A stretch of DNA of 64,000 bases, from assembly GCF_047495875.1 (NCBI RefSeq), contig NC_092464.1, forward strand, positions 5,180,737-5,244,736. Reading direction: 5' to 3'. Made by a program: the position numbers and the translations under genes. Shown here in pieces: positions 25,063 to 37,760 of the stretch. Source of the stretch: Pithys albifrons albifrons. Taxonomy: Eukaryota > Chordata > Aves > Passeriformes > Thamnophilidae. Under the pieces are notes generated by a model. It did not search any database, had not been told where the DNA came from, and saw only the letters and a program-made list of their open reading frames with translations. Position 1 is the first letter of the stretch; each line of letters starts with the position of its first letter.

Positions 25063-25724
25063 GTGTTTCATTGCTGTTACCTGCACCAGGTGCTGTTTGT
25101 CTCCACCAGTTGCCTGTCCAGGGGTTTGTAATGTAGCTTTGCTCATCCTTCAGCTCCCCCAGCCTGATGGGGAGTGTGCTGCTTCCAGGAAATCTGAGCA
25201 GAAATTGCTTTAGTCATGCCCAAAGCCCCATGGAAAGAACTAAACCCTCCTGTCTCAAACTCAGCTACTTAATCTTGGAGAGCTTGGAGGGGCTTTACAA
25301 AGATCATTCCTTAATGCAGTTTCCCCAGGGAGAACACTTTCCTGTGTGGTTTTGGTTGCTGCCTTGAGTGAATCGAATTACTGTGCTGGAGGAAGATAAA
25401 AGCAAGGCACTGTGTGAAACACCACTGTTATTTCAGGGAAGCTCCATGCAAAATCACATTGTTGTCAGTGGGGCTGTGGGTATGGCTCCACCTGACTGAT
25501 GGGCTTTCAGCTGAAGCAGGAAAGTGGTGTTGGTGATGTCTCTGAAGCCAGGGAGGAACAATCTGCGACTCAAACTCTGTGAGGAGCAGAGGTGAGTTTT
25601 CCCAGTGATGATTAAAATTAAAGATGTGAGCAGGGAGATCTCCCCATGTGATAAATCCAAGCAGATCAAATATATGAACAGAGACCAGGAGAGCAAGAAG
25701 AGGAAAGGAGGTGGTAACAAGGTG
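25063..25724. other. Intergenic, nothing recognised
   Basis: Unique-looking sequence between two CR1 copies. A 156-codon minus-strand frame starting here runs antisense into the CR1 copy at 25725 and is not a gene. Confidence 0.6.
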
Positions 25725-26018
25725 GGATCAGTCTCTTCTCCCAGGCAACAAGGAATAGGACAAGAGGAAATGTCCTCAAGTTGTACCAGGGAAGGTTTAG
25801 ATTGGATATTAGGGAAAAATTCTTCACTAAAAGAGTTGTCAGCCACTGCAACAGGTTGCTCAGGGTGGAATTGCCATCCCTGAACATGTTCAAGACAACA
25901 TGTGGATGTGGCACTTGGAGACATGGCTTAGTGATGAACACAACAGTCCTGGGTTAACAGTTGTACTCGTTGACCTTAGAGGTCTTTTCCAACCTTACTG
26001 ATTCTATGATTCTGTGCA
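25725..26018 (+). mobile_element. CR1 LINE 3' fragment
   Basis: Sense CR1 with GGATCAGTCTCTTCTCCCAG, GGTTTAGATTGGATATTAGG, GCAACAGGTTGCTCAGGG, GGTCTTTTCCAACCTTACTG and the octamer tail GATTCTATGATTCTGTG. About 290 nt, non-coding. Confidence 0.92.
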
Positions 26019-26339
26019 ATGAACGGCAAGGTCTGGATCACTTACACTGTGCTTCAGAAGGAAAAACAACCAAAAGTTTAAAAAAACAAACCATTGCCAA
26101 AAAAATCCCCACCTCATTCGAGGAATATCTTCAAAAGAAGAGTTATATAAAAACTGGGAAATGAGTGCTGCCATTCTACTGGATGCCAGAGAGACTTTGC
26201 TGGGAGCTGTGGTCAAAGCCAGTGTGCCCTAAGGCAGAAATTAGAGATAAAGTGGGCTGGGAGTGCCACACAATGAAGAGTATGGAAAGCACAGTGGTAG
26301 GAAAGCAGCACACAGAGAGAGAGGCTCTTCTCCCTTCTA
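26019..26339. other. Intergenic, nothing recognised
   Basis: About 320 nt of unique sequence between two CR1 fragments. No coding or RNA feature could be supported. Confidence 0.55.
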
Positions 26340-26402
26340 GTGTCTTTGGAGCCAGACAGTCCTTAAGGGCCCTTCCAACCCAAGGCATTCTAGGATTCTA
26401 GA
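26340..26402 (+). mobile_element. CR1 3'-end remnant
   Basis: CCTTAAGGGCCCTTCCAACC followed by CAAGGCATTCTAGGATTCTAG is a sense CR1 tail with a degenerate octamer. Only about 60 nt is recognisable. Confidence 0.65.
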
Positions 26403-26553
26403 AGAGGGAGAAAGCTGTTACCAGGATAAATGCCTGGTGTTCAGCAGGATGTCTGATTTGTGTCACATCGAAAAGAGGGATTAATTAAAAAAAAAAATTC
26501 AGCAGTGCATTAAGACTACCATACAGCTACATCCTAGGTACCTACAGCTACAA

Positions 26554-26657
26554 CCTCTCCTCTCCTCTCCTCTCCTCTCCTCTCCTCTCCTCTCCTCTCC
26601 TCTCCTCTCCTCTCCTCTCCTCTCCTCTCCTCTCCTCTCCTCTCCTCTCCTCTCCTC
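26554..26657. repeat. (TCTCC)n microsatellite
   Basis: About 21 perfect copies of a 5-nt unit. The polypyrimidine run continues imperfectly to about 26762, making a strand-asymmetric tract of about 210 nt. An open frame of repeated GEERR on the minus strand is only the translation of this array. Confidence 0.98.
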
Positions 26658-26762
26658 ACCTCTCCAAACCTCTCCTCCCCATTCCCTTTTCCCTTCCCTT
26701 CTCTTTTCCTTCCTTCTCACCTTTCCTCCTCTCCTCTCCCATCTCCTCCCCTCTCCCCTCCA

Positions 26763-29089
26763 ACATCAATCCCAAAGCAGGCTACCCTTAGGATCTCTGA
26801 ATTCCTTTTAGTGGAAATATTGAGCACAAATCCAGCAGCACACAAGTCTGCAGACTCCAAATGTGGCTGGACATGAGCTGTGTGGCCTCTTCAGAATCCG
26901 TCACACTTTCTGTGTCCCTTGTGTAACTGGGGACACCCCTCGTGTAGACAAACAGAGCACACACTCTGTCACCATCAGTGTGCTGCAGGAGAGGCTTCTT
27001 CCCCTTGGCCACCCCTGCATCCCTGGGACCACAAGGACATCTGCAGCTGGAATTTTCTGGCATGAATGCATCTGGACTTATCTTGAGAAGGAAATGCTGT
27101 GGAAGCTCCCAGTGGCCAGGCAGGACACTGATCCAATGATGCTCTGCTTTCAGGGAGTGAGAGGTGAAAAGCACTCCAGTGAAGCACCGTTAGAGGAGTG
27201 TAATCCAGCGTTTGGGAAGTGTAATCCAGCTGGGAGGGCTGGTTTAGGAGAGAGAAAGGGGGATGCAAGGAAATAACTTCAAGTCTGCGTCATTGCAGAT
27301 TTGAAGTGGTTTGGATTTTGGCTGAAATGGCTGAGTGCTGGGTGTGGGGTTTTATTAAATAATCGCCACTTTCTGTATAAACGGGAAAACGTTCCTGAGA
27401 AACCTCTGATTTTTCAGATTTTCAGATGATGCACTTTCCACGTGTGAAGTGTGGTCCTTCACAAATGGCAGGTCCTTTGCTCCCCAGGCAGGGTATCCAA
27501 GCAGCAATCCCTGTGCTGTTTGCAGGTCCCGCAGAGGGAGCAAAGGCTGCGGCTGCCGGGACCGGCAGAGATGTGCAAACACACACATTGCTCAGTGCTA
27601 ACTGCTCTCCTTCGGCTTCACTCAACTGCCTGAAACTTGGAAACCAGTCCAGCCTGTTCCAGTCCCCTCCCTCAACTGGTTCCTGGCCTTCAGTGAGTTA
27701 GAGATGGGCTCTTCCCTAGTGGGACTGGGAAATGATTCATCCACCAGCCCAGGAATGCAACCCTGGAGGCATCATTTGCAGTCCTCTCCCAAAATGCTCT
27801 TCTGGAGCTGGATTTCTGTGTGGAAGGAATGTGGTTTGGAAAAGTCCTCCCCAGTCAATCTTTTAGCGAAGAGGAATCAAGTCCTGGTCTCATTCTGATC
27901 CCCAGTCTCATTCAGATTCTGCTGAGGAGTGAAAACATCCTAAATCCAAAAGTGGGTACAACAGATCTGCTTCGAGGGCCAGTACTCACTTCCTGCTCAG
28001 GTCTGAGTGCCCTGCCCTTTCCTCCTCCCCAGGCTGGTGAGCCTCAGTCTCACTCTCCTCCTCCTCCTCCTCCTCCTCCCTGTTTGCAAAGGGAGTGACG
28101 CTTCTGTCTCCAGGCAAGGCAAAACCCGTGCAGGCACACGGGAAAGCCCAGGTGTGAGTGCACAGTGATGTCACTGTCACCACTGCCACCTGTCCACAGG
28201 CAGTTCTGGTGAGCAGTGAAATTGTCTCTTGTGTTGTGTGGATGCCTGTGGATGGAGCTGGTGTCCACTCACTCTGCTGGATAATATATTTAACCCAAAT
28301 CAGCCAAGCCCTGGGCAAAGGGAGGCAGTTCTGTGACTTCTGATGCTTTCCTGTGCCAAAAATAGGTAACATAACACTGCCCTTTGCAGGAGAAGCTCTT
28401 TGTGTGAGTGTTGCTGTTCAGAAAAGGCAGGAAAAACAGGGAGAAGAAACAAGGAAACTGGCCAATTCCTGCTGGGGAGTGGCACAGGGATGCCCCAAGT
28501 ACAACCTCTCACTTGTATGAGAAGGAGTCCCATCCCACACGGAAGTAACATGGATATCTTGTTTGGCATTCAAACAGGGTAATCAGAACTGCCTGTGAAA
28601 AGGCTCTTGGCTCACCTGAGCTCCTCCTTGGTGCCATTGATCCCGCCCATTAACAGCATGTGGTGCCAGTGTTTGCAGGGAATAACCATCAAAGGGTGTG
28701 TATCAGCCTCATGGCCATGTTTTACTTGATAATTAGAAGGTTTCAGGCAGCACCACTGTTCCTCACCAGCCTCTCATGCAGAGACTGATGTTGGCTGGGG
28801 GATACCATTCCTTGCTGGCATCCAAGCTTGTAGCCAGCTTTTTAGCTCCACATGCAGCACAGAAGGACGTGTGGCCCAGCAGGTACTACAGGGGATACAG
28901 GAGCCATGGACTTCAGCTCTGGCTTTGACTTTCTGGTGATCATGCCTGGTGAGGCAACTGAACTCTATAGACAGTGATGTTGCATAAAAAAAAAGGCAGC
29001 TTGAATTCTGGAGCTGTTGAAGAGCTGCAATAGTATAAATCAAGTTGTTTCTCTCCAATTGCCCTTCACCTTGGGCATATGGTTTGGTG
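26763..29089. other. Intergenic, no gene recognised
   Basis: It includes a tandem pair of a TAATCC-containing 12-mer (27198-27230), a small CpG cluster near 27520-27570 and a short (TCC)n run at 28056. Short open frames on both strands are unconvincing. Confidence 0.6.
28056..28080. repeat. (TCC)8 trinucleotide repeat
   Basis: Eight uninterrupted TCC units inside a pyrimidine-rich stretch of the intergenic region. Confidence 0.95.
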
Positions 29090-29167
29090 GTGAGCATGGC
29101 AGTGCTGGGTCAACACTTGGACTGGATTAGAAGTCTTTTCCAGCCCTAACTATTCTGTAATTCTATC
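29090..29167 (+). mobile_element. CR1 3'-end fragment
   Basis: GGCAGTGCTGGGTCAACACT, GGACTGGATTAGAAGTCTTT, CCAGCCCTAACTATTC and the tail CTGTAATTCTAT form a sense CR1 end of the subfamily that carries the GTTGGACT block. Confidence 0.8.
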
Positions 29168-31004
29168 TTCCATTTTTGAGAAGTCTGTGGGTCCCAGGTA
29201 ATCCAGTCCACCCAACATGTGGTTTCCTGCTTGTGATCCTTGGGCTGGTCTAGAAGAAGGAGCTGGAGAAGGTGTGCAAGAGTCCATAAGCCACACAGGG
29301 AGGTGTGTACAACACCCAGTGAAGTGCTTGGTGTGCAGCTGAACCAAGGCTGTGATCAGTATCAGTGGTATTGGAGCTCCTTCCAGCAGCGTGACGTGAC
29401 CAACATCTGATGTGGGGGGTGATGGACCAAGGAAGCACGTCAGGCACAGAGAGTGCTCTGCACCTTTGGGGACCACAGAAAGCAGGGAGGGGTGACATGC
29501 CAGAGGGTGACAGTTTCCCAGCCTTTAGGGTGGTTGATTTTTCTTGCTCCTTCCTGGCTGGCACAGGCAGGTCTGCATTCCTGCAGACAATAGCTCTTGC
29601 CTGGCTGGCCCCAGCAAGGGCTACCTGAGGTACGCTGGTCATACAGGCATGATCTCAGCTCTGCCTGTAGTTTCACTGGCTCAGCAGCTTGCAGGATTTG
29701 TCCTCTCACCCCTGCACTTCCTCAGAGTTGAAATTCATGAACTCTGTTTAGCAGAGCTGAACAACAGGAGGTGGTGAACTCAGCTCAAAATCCAAACTAC
29801 CTGTCCTGGGGAAATCTTTGCTCTACTGGGGGAAAGACTTGGGGAACAAACTTAAAAGTCTGAGAAAAATCCAGATCCCTCCCAGGGCATAGTTTCCATC
29901 TGGCACAGTACAAGAACGTCCCTCCCACTCTCCATGTCTGGGCACCACAGACTGGCATCTGCTATGACTAACAATTTGATGGGGGAGGTGGTGTGTGTTG
30001 GCAGGGGCAGACCTTCAGGATTTCATCCCCTGTCCCATCCCGAGCACAGGGTGACTTTCTGTAGTCACAAGTGCAGCCTGGTCACTGAAATGAGTCAGGT
30101 TAAAAGTTAAGTCTGCAAGGGAGGGTGGAGTTATTTTGTGGGCACTCAGGTATGGTCACCAATGTGAGCAATCAGGATTCTGCCAGTTGTGAAAAATACT
30201 GGTCTGCCTGAGTGCTAAAAAAGGAAATAAACAGTGAGAGCTCCAGCCACCTTCACCAGTAAAGGCAGCACATTCTGCAGCTACCTCAGTGATCCCAGCC
30301 CACAGTAAAACCACTGAGACCAGTTGGCTTTACTGAGTACTAAAGGACCAGCCTTGTACCCCACAGGAGAGAAACTCAGACACATCTCCTGCAGGGTGGG
30401 GGTGAGCTGTGGGGGACCTGAGTCACCTTTCTTGTTCCTGCATGGATATCCCATTTTATCTTGTCCAAAAGGTGTAAACAATCTCTGTTTACCTCAGCAT
30501 CCTCATGAGAACAAGGCACTAATCCCTCATCTCACTTGATTCCCATGAAAGGACAGTCCCAAGGAACCTGGACCTTGGCAGGGGTGTCACTACCACAGCA
30601 CAAGTGAGTTCCTCCTCTGCCACCCACAGGATGCCATGAGATGACCTCTGCCAGGCTCACACACCCATTAACCAGCGCTGGGGCTGAGCCTACCCTGCCT
30701 GTGAAATGTCCTCTTTCTGCTGGATTCAGCTGATGCTGGAAATGGCGGAGGCTCTGCTTGATGACTCTGACTAAAGTGTGCTGGAATTTGCTGGGTTTCA
30801 TAAGGTTTTCATTAGGGCCACAAGAGAGCCCCTGAGGTTTTGTGAAACTCTTAAACTATCTGCACAGCAATTTGCAAAACCATCCTGTTTGTAGGGATGT
30901 TTGTTTTCACTGATCCCCTCTGCTTTTTTATTTGCTCTCCCCATTGTCTTCCTCTTCAAGGTGTACATGTTGCTTTAGCTGGGGGAAACGTCTGCTCCAC
31001 ACCA
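29168..31004. other. Intergenic, nothing recognised
   Basis: Unique-looking sequence with several short overlapping open frames and no identifiable exon, RNA or repeat. Confidence 0.55.
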
Positions 31005-31182
31005 GGGTTAAAAGAGTTGTCAGGCTGGCCAGGGAAGTGGGGGAATCACCATCTCTAGAAGTGTCCAAAAAACATACAGATGTGGCCCTTGGGGACATGG
31101 TTTGCTCGTGGACTTGGCAGTGCTGGGTTAGTGGTTGGACTCGATAGTCTCGGAGGTCTTTTTCAACCTTGATTCAGTGACT
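31005..31182 (+). mobile_element. CR1 LINE 3' fragment
   Basis: A sense CR1 end: AAAGAGTTGTCAGGCTGGCC, CCATCTCTAGAAGTGTCC, CAGTGCTGGGTTAGTGGTTG, GACTCGATAGTCTCGGAGGT, then TTTTTCAACCTTGATTCAG with a decayed octamer. Confidence 0.88.
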
Positions 31183-33546
31183 GAGAACTGAGGACAGAGG
31201 GTGACAGGATGCTGAGGAGGAGTTTCGTTGCCATCACCAATTTGCCAGGCTCATGCTTGGGTTCTCTGGGTTTGTTCATGTCTTCACTACCCAGTTCCTG
31301 CAGTGAACCTGGTTGGGAAACCTCTGTGTGTCTCCTGTGCTTCCTCCTTGGTATCATCCCTATAACAGCAAGAGATCATCCCTGCTATCACCTTAAAACA
31401 GGTATGAGAAAGCCAAACATCTCACTGCAAGGTTCCCACAGTGCCTTACCTGGGATTAAGTCCTGAATCAGGATTTAAGATCTCTTGAAGGTTGTAATTT
31501 AATAGCAGAAAGCAGCAGCTCACAGTCCAGATCATCTGCTCAGCTGGTTGTGGCTTATGTAAAAAATGAGAAAAACACTCAGGAATGGAGAAATCCTGGT
31601 TTTAGTTTCCTGCACATGGTTACTCTCTGAAGGCCACCACACTGCAGTGAAGCTTACCCTGTTAGACTCCCCATCTCTTTACCTAAAAAGGATCAGCTCC
31701 TGGTGAGTCTTCATTGCCAGCAAGTGCTTCCCCAAAGCTTCCTGGCACTCTGGGAAAGCAGGCTAATTTTCTGAAGTAGTAGAAAAACTAAGCTTTTCAT
31801 CCTCCTCCATCCTAGCAGGTAGTCAGCCAATAACCTGAAGAACATCAGGTGCCCAAACTCTGGAGGGTGCATTAGGAGCAGGGTTTGACAGCAATCTGGG
31901 GGTGATGGGTCTGGGGCATTTGGGTCCTTCTGGAAGTTTCCTCAGATGAAACAATGGTCTGAATACATCCAGATCTGCACGGGGGCCCCTGTGCTGGAAG
32001 GCAGCCAGGGTGGCTGTTTGCCTGTGCCAAGTCACAGTCCCATCTCGGCTGTCCTGTTTTCTCAGTGCACCTGCTAATTGCTGGCATTGGCGGGCGAGAT
32101 TGAACGGGGAGAGGTGCAGAGGAAGCCACACCCACAAGTGCACACAGGCACGGGCAGCCACCCCAGGGGACTGTCACCTCCCTGCCAACCTGCACCTGGC
32201 AGGTTGCAGATTAACCTCCTGCAGCTCTTTTACTCCAAGACAGGAGTTTTTCACCAGTAGAAATCTGGAATAAACCCCCTCCCTGAGGGCTGGGAGAATG
32301 TAATTCTCCCAAATGTAATTTTGGAAAACACGCTGCTGTACATCCCTCTGTGAAACCTCCAGCAGCAGCCAGAGCTCACACAGACAGACCACGGTGGGTC
32401 TGGCGTGGTACAGCTGTTTCCATCAGCATTGTCATATCCCATCATTGTAGTCAATGCAGTTACATTTGCTGTGGTATTTCTCCTGGGTAGCAGAGACTTA
32501 GAATTGTGCCTGCCACCATCAGAGATGGGTTATAGATACTTTAGGACACAGGAGATTGAGACAGACCAGAAGGCCTGGAAGATCTTGCTGTCATGCTGCA
32601 AGTTGTCATCATCGCTGCACCTCTCTCCTTTCCCAATAAGCCTGAGGAAACAGGAGCCCCACATCCCAAATCCTCAGTCTAACAGAGCTGCTTAAAATGG
32701 GATTTACACTAAGATTGCCAAGAAATAAATTGGAGCAACAGCTACAAGTTTGATCAGCTTCAATGTTGTAATCCCTGTGCTGGAGAGACTCCCCTTGCCT
32801 TAACCTGCAGCGAGATGTTCACTTTGGAAAGGAGAACTGCATCTCTAGAGCTCTCACCAAGACTACTCCTGCCCAAAATCAGTGTTTGCCCTTATGTCCT
32901 TGGCTTGCCAAGGCCCCTTCTTTCTTCAGAATTGGGGCCCATCCTGCCTCTGCCTCTGCAGGATCTGCCATTCCCAGGGCTCCATGCACTGTCATGCCCC
33001 AGAGCTGTGCTGGAAGGACTTGCTTGAAGGACTGAGGGTTCTCTGTGTGCTGAGAGCTGTGGAGTGGCACGAGCTGACCAGAGGAGGATGCAATGACCTC
33101 TTATGGCTCAGGACGTCTGTGCCTCTGACCGAGAGCAGCCACGCCCAGGCTCCTTCTCCTGTCTCAAGACATTTCCATTTGCTGCTGTTAACCATTAACC
33201 AGCACTCTGTTACCTGTCAGGGGCACCTCTGCGCTGCCTGGTCAGCTGCTGCCCACAGAGCTCTGCCCTATGAAACCATTTCCACACAAAGTCCCGATCT
33301 CAGCCAGACCGAGCCCACCAGGCCAAAGAGCAAAGCTGTGTTCACTTTCCTGCAGCAAAACAGCCCTTGCAGGCAGCTGGGCCAAATCCTGAGGCTGATG
33401 CTCAGTCCCTCCTGGCTGCTGCCCATCCCTGCCTTGCTCACAGGTTAGATGCTGTGGCTGGCAGAGATGTACTTCTGGAGGGGTCCTTTGCTTCACCAAG
33501 TTGTAAGTTCAAACTAGTGAGATCCTCACATGTCTTGGGATCATGG
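31183..33546. other. Intergenic, nothing recognised
   Basis: It includes the longest plus-strand open frame of the gap (32882-33448, 188 codons). That frame is rich in Cys, Leu and Ser, has no domain I know and overlaps open frames on the other strand, so I do not call a gene. Confidence 0.55.
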
Positions 33547-33900
33547 AATAGAATCACAGAATCACTTAGGTTGGAAAAAACTTACAGGATCAAGTACAAC
33601 TGTAAATCCAGCACTGCCAAAGCCACCACTAAACTAAGGCCCCAAGTGCCACATCTGCACGTCTTTAAATCCCTTCAGGGATGGTGACTCCACCACGTCC
33701 CTGGGCAGTCTGTTCCAGTGTCTAACAATCCTTTTGGTTAAGAAACTTTTTATAATATCCAATCTATATCTTCTGTGGCACAACTGGAAGACATTTCCTC
33801 TTGTTCTATTTCTTGTTACCTGGGAGAAGAGACTGACCCCCACCTGTCTACAACTTCCTTTCAGGTAGTTGCAGGGAGAGATAAGGGCTTCCCTGGGAGA
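33547..33900 (-). mobile_element. CR1 LINE 3' fragment
   Basis: CACAGAATCACTTAGGTTGG tail, then a TTCAGGGATGGTGACTCCACC block, CTGGGCAGTCTGTTCCAGTG, CTTGTTACCTGGGAGAAGAG and GGTAGTTGCAGGGAGAGATA. This is an inverted CR1 of about 350 nt. Confidence 0.93.
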
Positions 33901-36689
33901 TGATCTCACAGTTGACACACATGCATTTGTATTGCTTCCTCCTCCTTTTCCCCTCACTCATGAGCACAGCAGGTGAGGGAGCAGTAGGTTATAACCAATC
34001 CTCTTCTTGGTAGGTAGACCTGTAAAAGGCAATACGTAGATTTTCACTTGGACATCACGATATTGTCAGGCAAAGAAGAGCCTGAGTGAGGTTACATGAG
34101 GGATGGGCAGTAAAATGTCACCTGCTTTGGTTATGGGTCAAGGAAAGCTCCCCTGAAAACTTTTCAGAAATTCATGCAATGCTCTGGCTGTTACAGGTCA
34201 GGACATTAAAATTTATATAATTAGCAAAGGGCCTTTTTACTGGCTGCTCAAACAGCTTGTGGGGGTTTTTTTGCCTCCTTCCTTTGCTTTTCCAAAGCAT
34301 GAGATCCTTGCTGTGCTATCTCATCTGCAGGGTTTGGCCCTTCCCTCTTCCTCCCACAGATCTATACCCAAAAGCAGGGTGGAAATACCTTTGCAACGTG
34401 TCATTTTGCAAATACATCCTTGGCAGAGCCTGTTTCCCTATGCACAATGGTGACCTTGTCCACAGGCATGTGGGAAGGACAAGACTGAAGCAGATGTGAG
34501 CCATCATGCTGCCAAACCTTGAGTTTCCACTTCTGAACTCTTTCTCTCAGCAGCTTCTGATTTACCCCAGTGTGGACCTGTTACAATGTCTTCAGTGTCT
34601 TGGGCTTTCACTGGGACATTGAAAACAAGTCTCATCTGACATCTGTATGCATGAAAGAAAATACTAAGCTACAAGGTCTTTGAGCTCTGGGAATACCAGC
34701 TCAAGGCTTAGTTCCAGGATACAAGTACATCAAGTTGTGCACATGGGAAGAACAGCTGGACAGGAACATCTCAGATCATGTTTCAGTTATGAAAGTCAGG
34801 CTATTCTGTTTTCCACCAGTAATGAGTTAAACTACTTGGAAATAATGTTTTCTGCTCTATAACCTCATGGCATGACCAGAATTAGCAGGAAGCAAAAGTG
34901 CCTACAGCTCAGCATCAAATGAGCCCATGTTTTCTGACAAACATCTTCTTTCCCCTCAGCATTGAGTGTTTCAAACTGCTTTACATATATTTCTGTGGGT
35001 TTGGGCTCCTTAAAAGTTCATCGGGATTTATTTACTATTTTTTCACTGTGGTGATGGGAAGGAGTGGGGACAGGCAGCTCAGGCATGAGCCTGAAGTGCA
35101 TCACCACATCTGTGGGCACAGGAATGACAGGCTTTATCCCAGAGCTCAAATTCACGTGTCCACAGCCATGAAAATGGGTTGGTTTGCAACAGCATAAATC
35201 AGCACTGAAAAGGACCTAGACACACACCAGCTATTAACTAAACCCTTGGGGATAATGAGTTCAGGTGGCAAAAAATGAACCAGAGCACGATGGAGCTCAA
35301 TGCTGATCCTTGGAGATGTCCTCTCTCCTTCTTCCAACACCTCCCACCAGAGTTGCTGGTGTGTGACCCTCAGCACTGGGCCAGCAATGGGCTTGGGGTG
35401 GACTCCAAAGATAAAAGCAGAGCCTGTTGCAGATCTCCATCTTCTGTGGACTGGAGGAAGACACTCAGGCAAAATGAAAAGGGTGAAAAATGAAAGGTGA
35501 AGGCTGTTATGAGTTTTATGAGCTGTAGCCTGCAGACATTAAGGGAGAAACCGCTTGCTAAGAGGCAGCTTTGCATCTGTAACCATGAAACTAAGATCTC
35601 TGCAGTGTTCCTCTCAGATATGGGCACACCCAGGCTGAATAAGCAGGTCCAACCCTCACCTGGTTTGCAGCTCTCTGTGGTTAGTGGCACACCAGACTGT
35701 TGCTAATGTCATTGGTATTTTGGGCACTCTTCCCATTACAGATCCCTTAGGTGTAAGAGTGGTCAGTGGAAGAGTTCTGTGGAAACTGTGGTTTAAACCT
35801 ATTCAGACACCTGGTTTAGCTGATGAGTTGATTTATATTTTTTTTCAGATTTTGTGGGTTAATCTAGAAAATTAAGGAAATGACAAGAGAACATGTAGTA
35901 AAGGAAGGACTGAGATGGTTCCCAGACTTGAGAAGTCGTGTAGTCTCCATCCTTGGAGATATGCAAACACAGCTGGACACAGTCCTAGTCCCCCAAAGGC
36001 ACAGCTGATGGTGGATGACAGGGTACCCAGTGGTGCCTCCACCCCTCTCCACAGAGGAATGTTCCCTCCATCAGCAGCATAAGCCAGGCAGGAACAGCTG
36101 GGAGTGACAGGAGATGGTTTGTCTTCAGGTCATCCACGGCCAGTGGCATCAGGGCAGCTTCCAGTGTCTGCATATTACAGCCATCCATCCTTCCCAGACA
36201 ATTTTTTCTCAGCAATAAGCTACAAGTACCCACAGACACAGCTTTGTGCTCCCAAAGGTGCCATGGCCAGCCCTGCTGGGGCTGTCTGGTTTATCATTAC
36301 TTTCCCTCCTGGGAGGGCAGCCCGGTTAAACACTCCAATGCTCTGGTACATTCCCATTTCAGTCACTCATCTTGATATCCCTCCTCACCCTGCTCCCCAT
36401 CGCCCTGGGCTGAATGCACTCCCAGCTCCAGCCTGCAAGCGCAGGGAGACTCAGCTCGGCCTTGCAGGGAGCAGGAGCCTTCCCTGAGCACTCTTCCCCT
36501 CGGAACAGCTTTGCCAAAGCTCAGGACAGTGGGAGCCAAAGGCTGGAGCTGGAACTTTCAGTCCCGAGAGCCCTGAGCAGCACCGCACCTTGCTTTGTCC
36601 AGCAGGGACTGAGCAAAGGAGGAGGGGGGAATTCCTCCTGTGCCCTTTTAAATCTGGACAAAACAGGTTTTTAATGAAAGCAGCTCTTA
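33901..36689. other. Intergenic, nothing recognised
   Basis: No transposon, RNA gene or credible exon was identified. Open frames are below about 130 codons and occur on both strands. Confidence 0.55.
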
Positions 36690-37760
36690 ATCATTATGGC
36701 TCTGTGAATTCAGAGCTGGTAGATATTTGATGCAAATAGAGAGTTGGTTGAAACTCTCCCGTACCGGCTCCCTCTTTGTCCCTGCGTGAGCCTGGGAATG
36801 GGTGTGATCTCCGAGTAGGAGTGTCTGCGGTTAAGTAGAGGATTGAATTACCGAACGCTGCTCTTCCCGAGCTGACAAGGTAGCAGAACAGCCAACAAAA
36901 GTGCCTTGAAAGTAGGCAAAGAGAAGAGAAGGCTCCGGGTTTGGTGGAGAAGAGACACCTGCGAGGACACTGTGCCCTTTCCGCCAAGGTAAGCGGCCTC
37001 CCTGCAGCCCTCTTAGTTTAGATAAGGCCAGAACTGTTGAATGACTTTTGTTCAGTGGGATAGCAGGAAACAAATTTTAAAAAAAAAGTAATACATTTAA
37101 TATTTTTTTAAAATGTCTCCCCTGGTGTAAGCCAGGATGTCTTTACTGAAATGAGCCCACGCTGATTTACATCGTTCGGGGTTGGAACCAGCGGCTTGCC
37201 AAGAAGCCGTCCAGGCTCCCTATCAGCTCTGAGGACACACATGCTTTTCGTTTAGCTCTGCACAGACCAGCTTTGATTTCAGGCAACGACCAATTAACGG
37301 CGGGTTTTTTGGGCCTGGATTGTTTCATGTTTTGCTGCCGTGGGGATTTGCTGAAAGCTCGTCTGCCTTTCCCACACAGTTAGGGGTCCAGGCAGCGACC
37401 ACAGAAGTCTTTGGAAGTTCTCATCTATAGGTTTTATTGTCATCTAATCAATAGATTGCTAATGGGTGCACTGCTGGGCTGCTTTGCTCTGTAAATGGAG
37501 TGTTTTCTCGTGCTCGTTTGATATGCAAGTTGCACTGAGATAAAATTGAGTTGTAATGGAGTTGAGCTGCGGGCTTACTTGCCAGTGTTTTTCTTAGGCG
37601 TGCCTATTAGGAACATAAATATTTAACACAAAGGAGAGCTGATATGAATTAGCATCTGTGGGAGGTTCACGCTTATTCAAGGCTGCCCTAGCACAGATGT
37701 AAATAAGTGTTAGAGCAGGTGAAGCAAACTGGCCCCGCCAGAGCAGCACTTTGAGGGTGA
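36690..37760. promoter_or_regulatory. Candidate distal regulatory element
   Basis: A repeat-free kilobase that differs from the surrounding sequence. It holds a perfect octamer ATGCAAAT (36730-36737), TTTTATTG (37432-37439, CDX-like), the near-palindrome AATCAATAGATT (around 37446-37457, ONECUT/homeodomain-like), and scattered CpGs around 36760-36990. It has no open frame of note. That it is conserved or active is inference from composition and motif content only. Confidence 0.3.

Noticed and set aside
25454..25924. 156-codon minus-strand open frame.
   Set aside because: The second half is antisense to the CR1 copy at 25725-26018.
26499..26720. Minus-strand frame encoding a GEERR repeat protein.
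   Set aside because: It is only the translation of the TCTCC microsatellite.
32882..33448. 188-codon plus-strand open frame.
   Set aside because: No recognisable domain, a composition typical of chance frames in GC-rich DNA, and overlapping open frames on the other strand.
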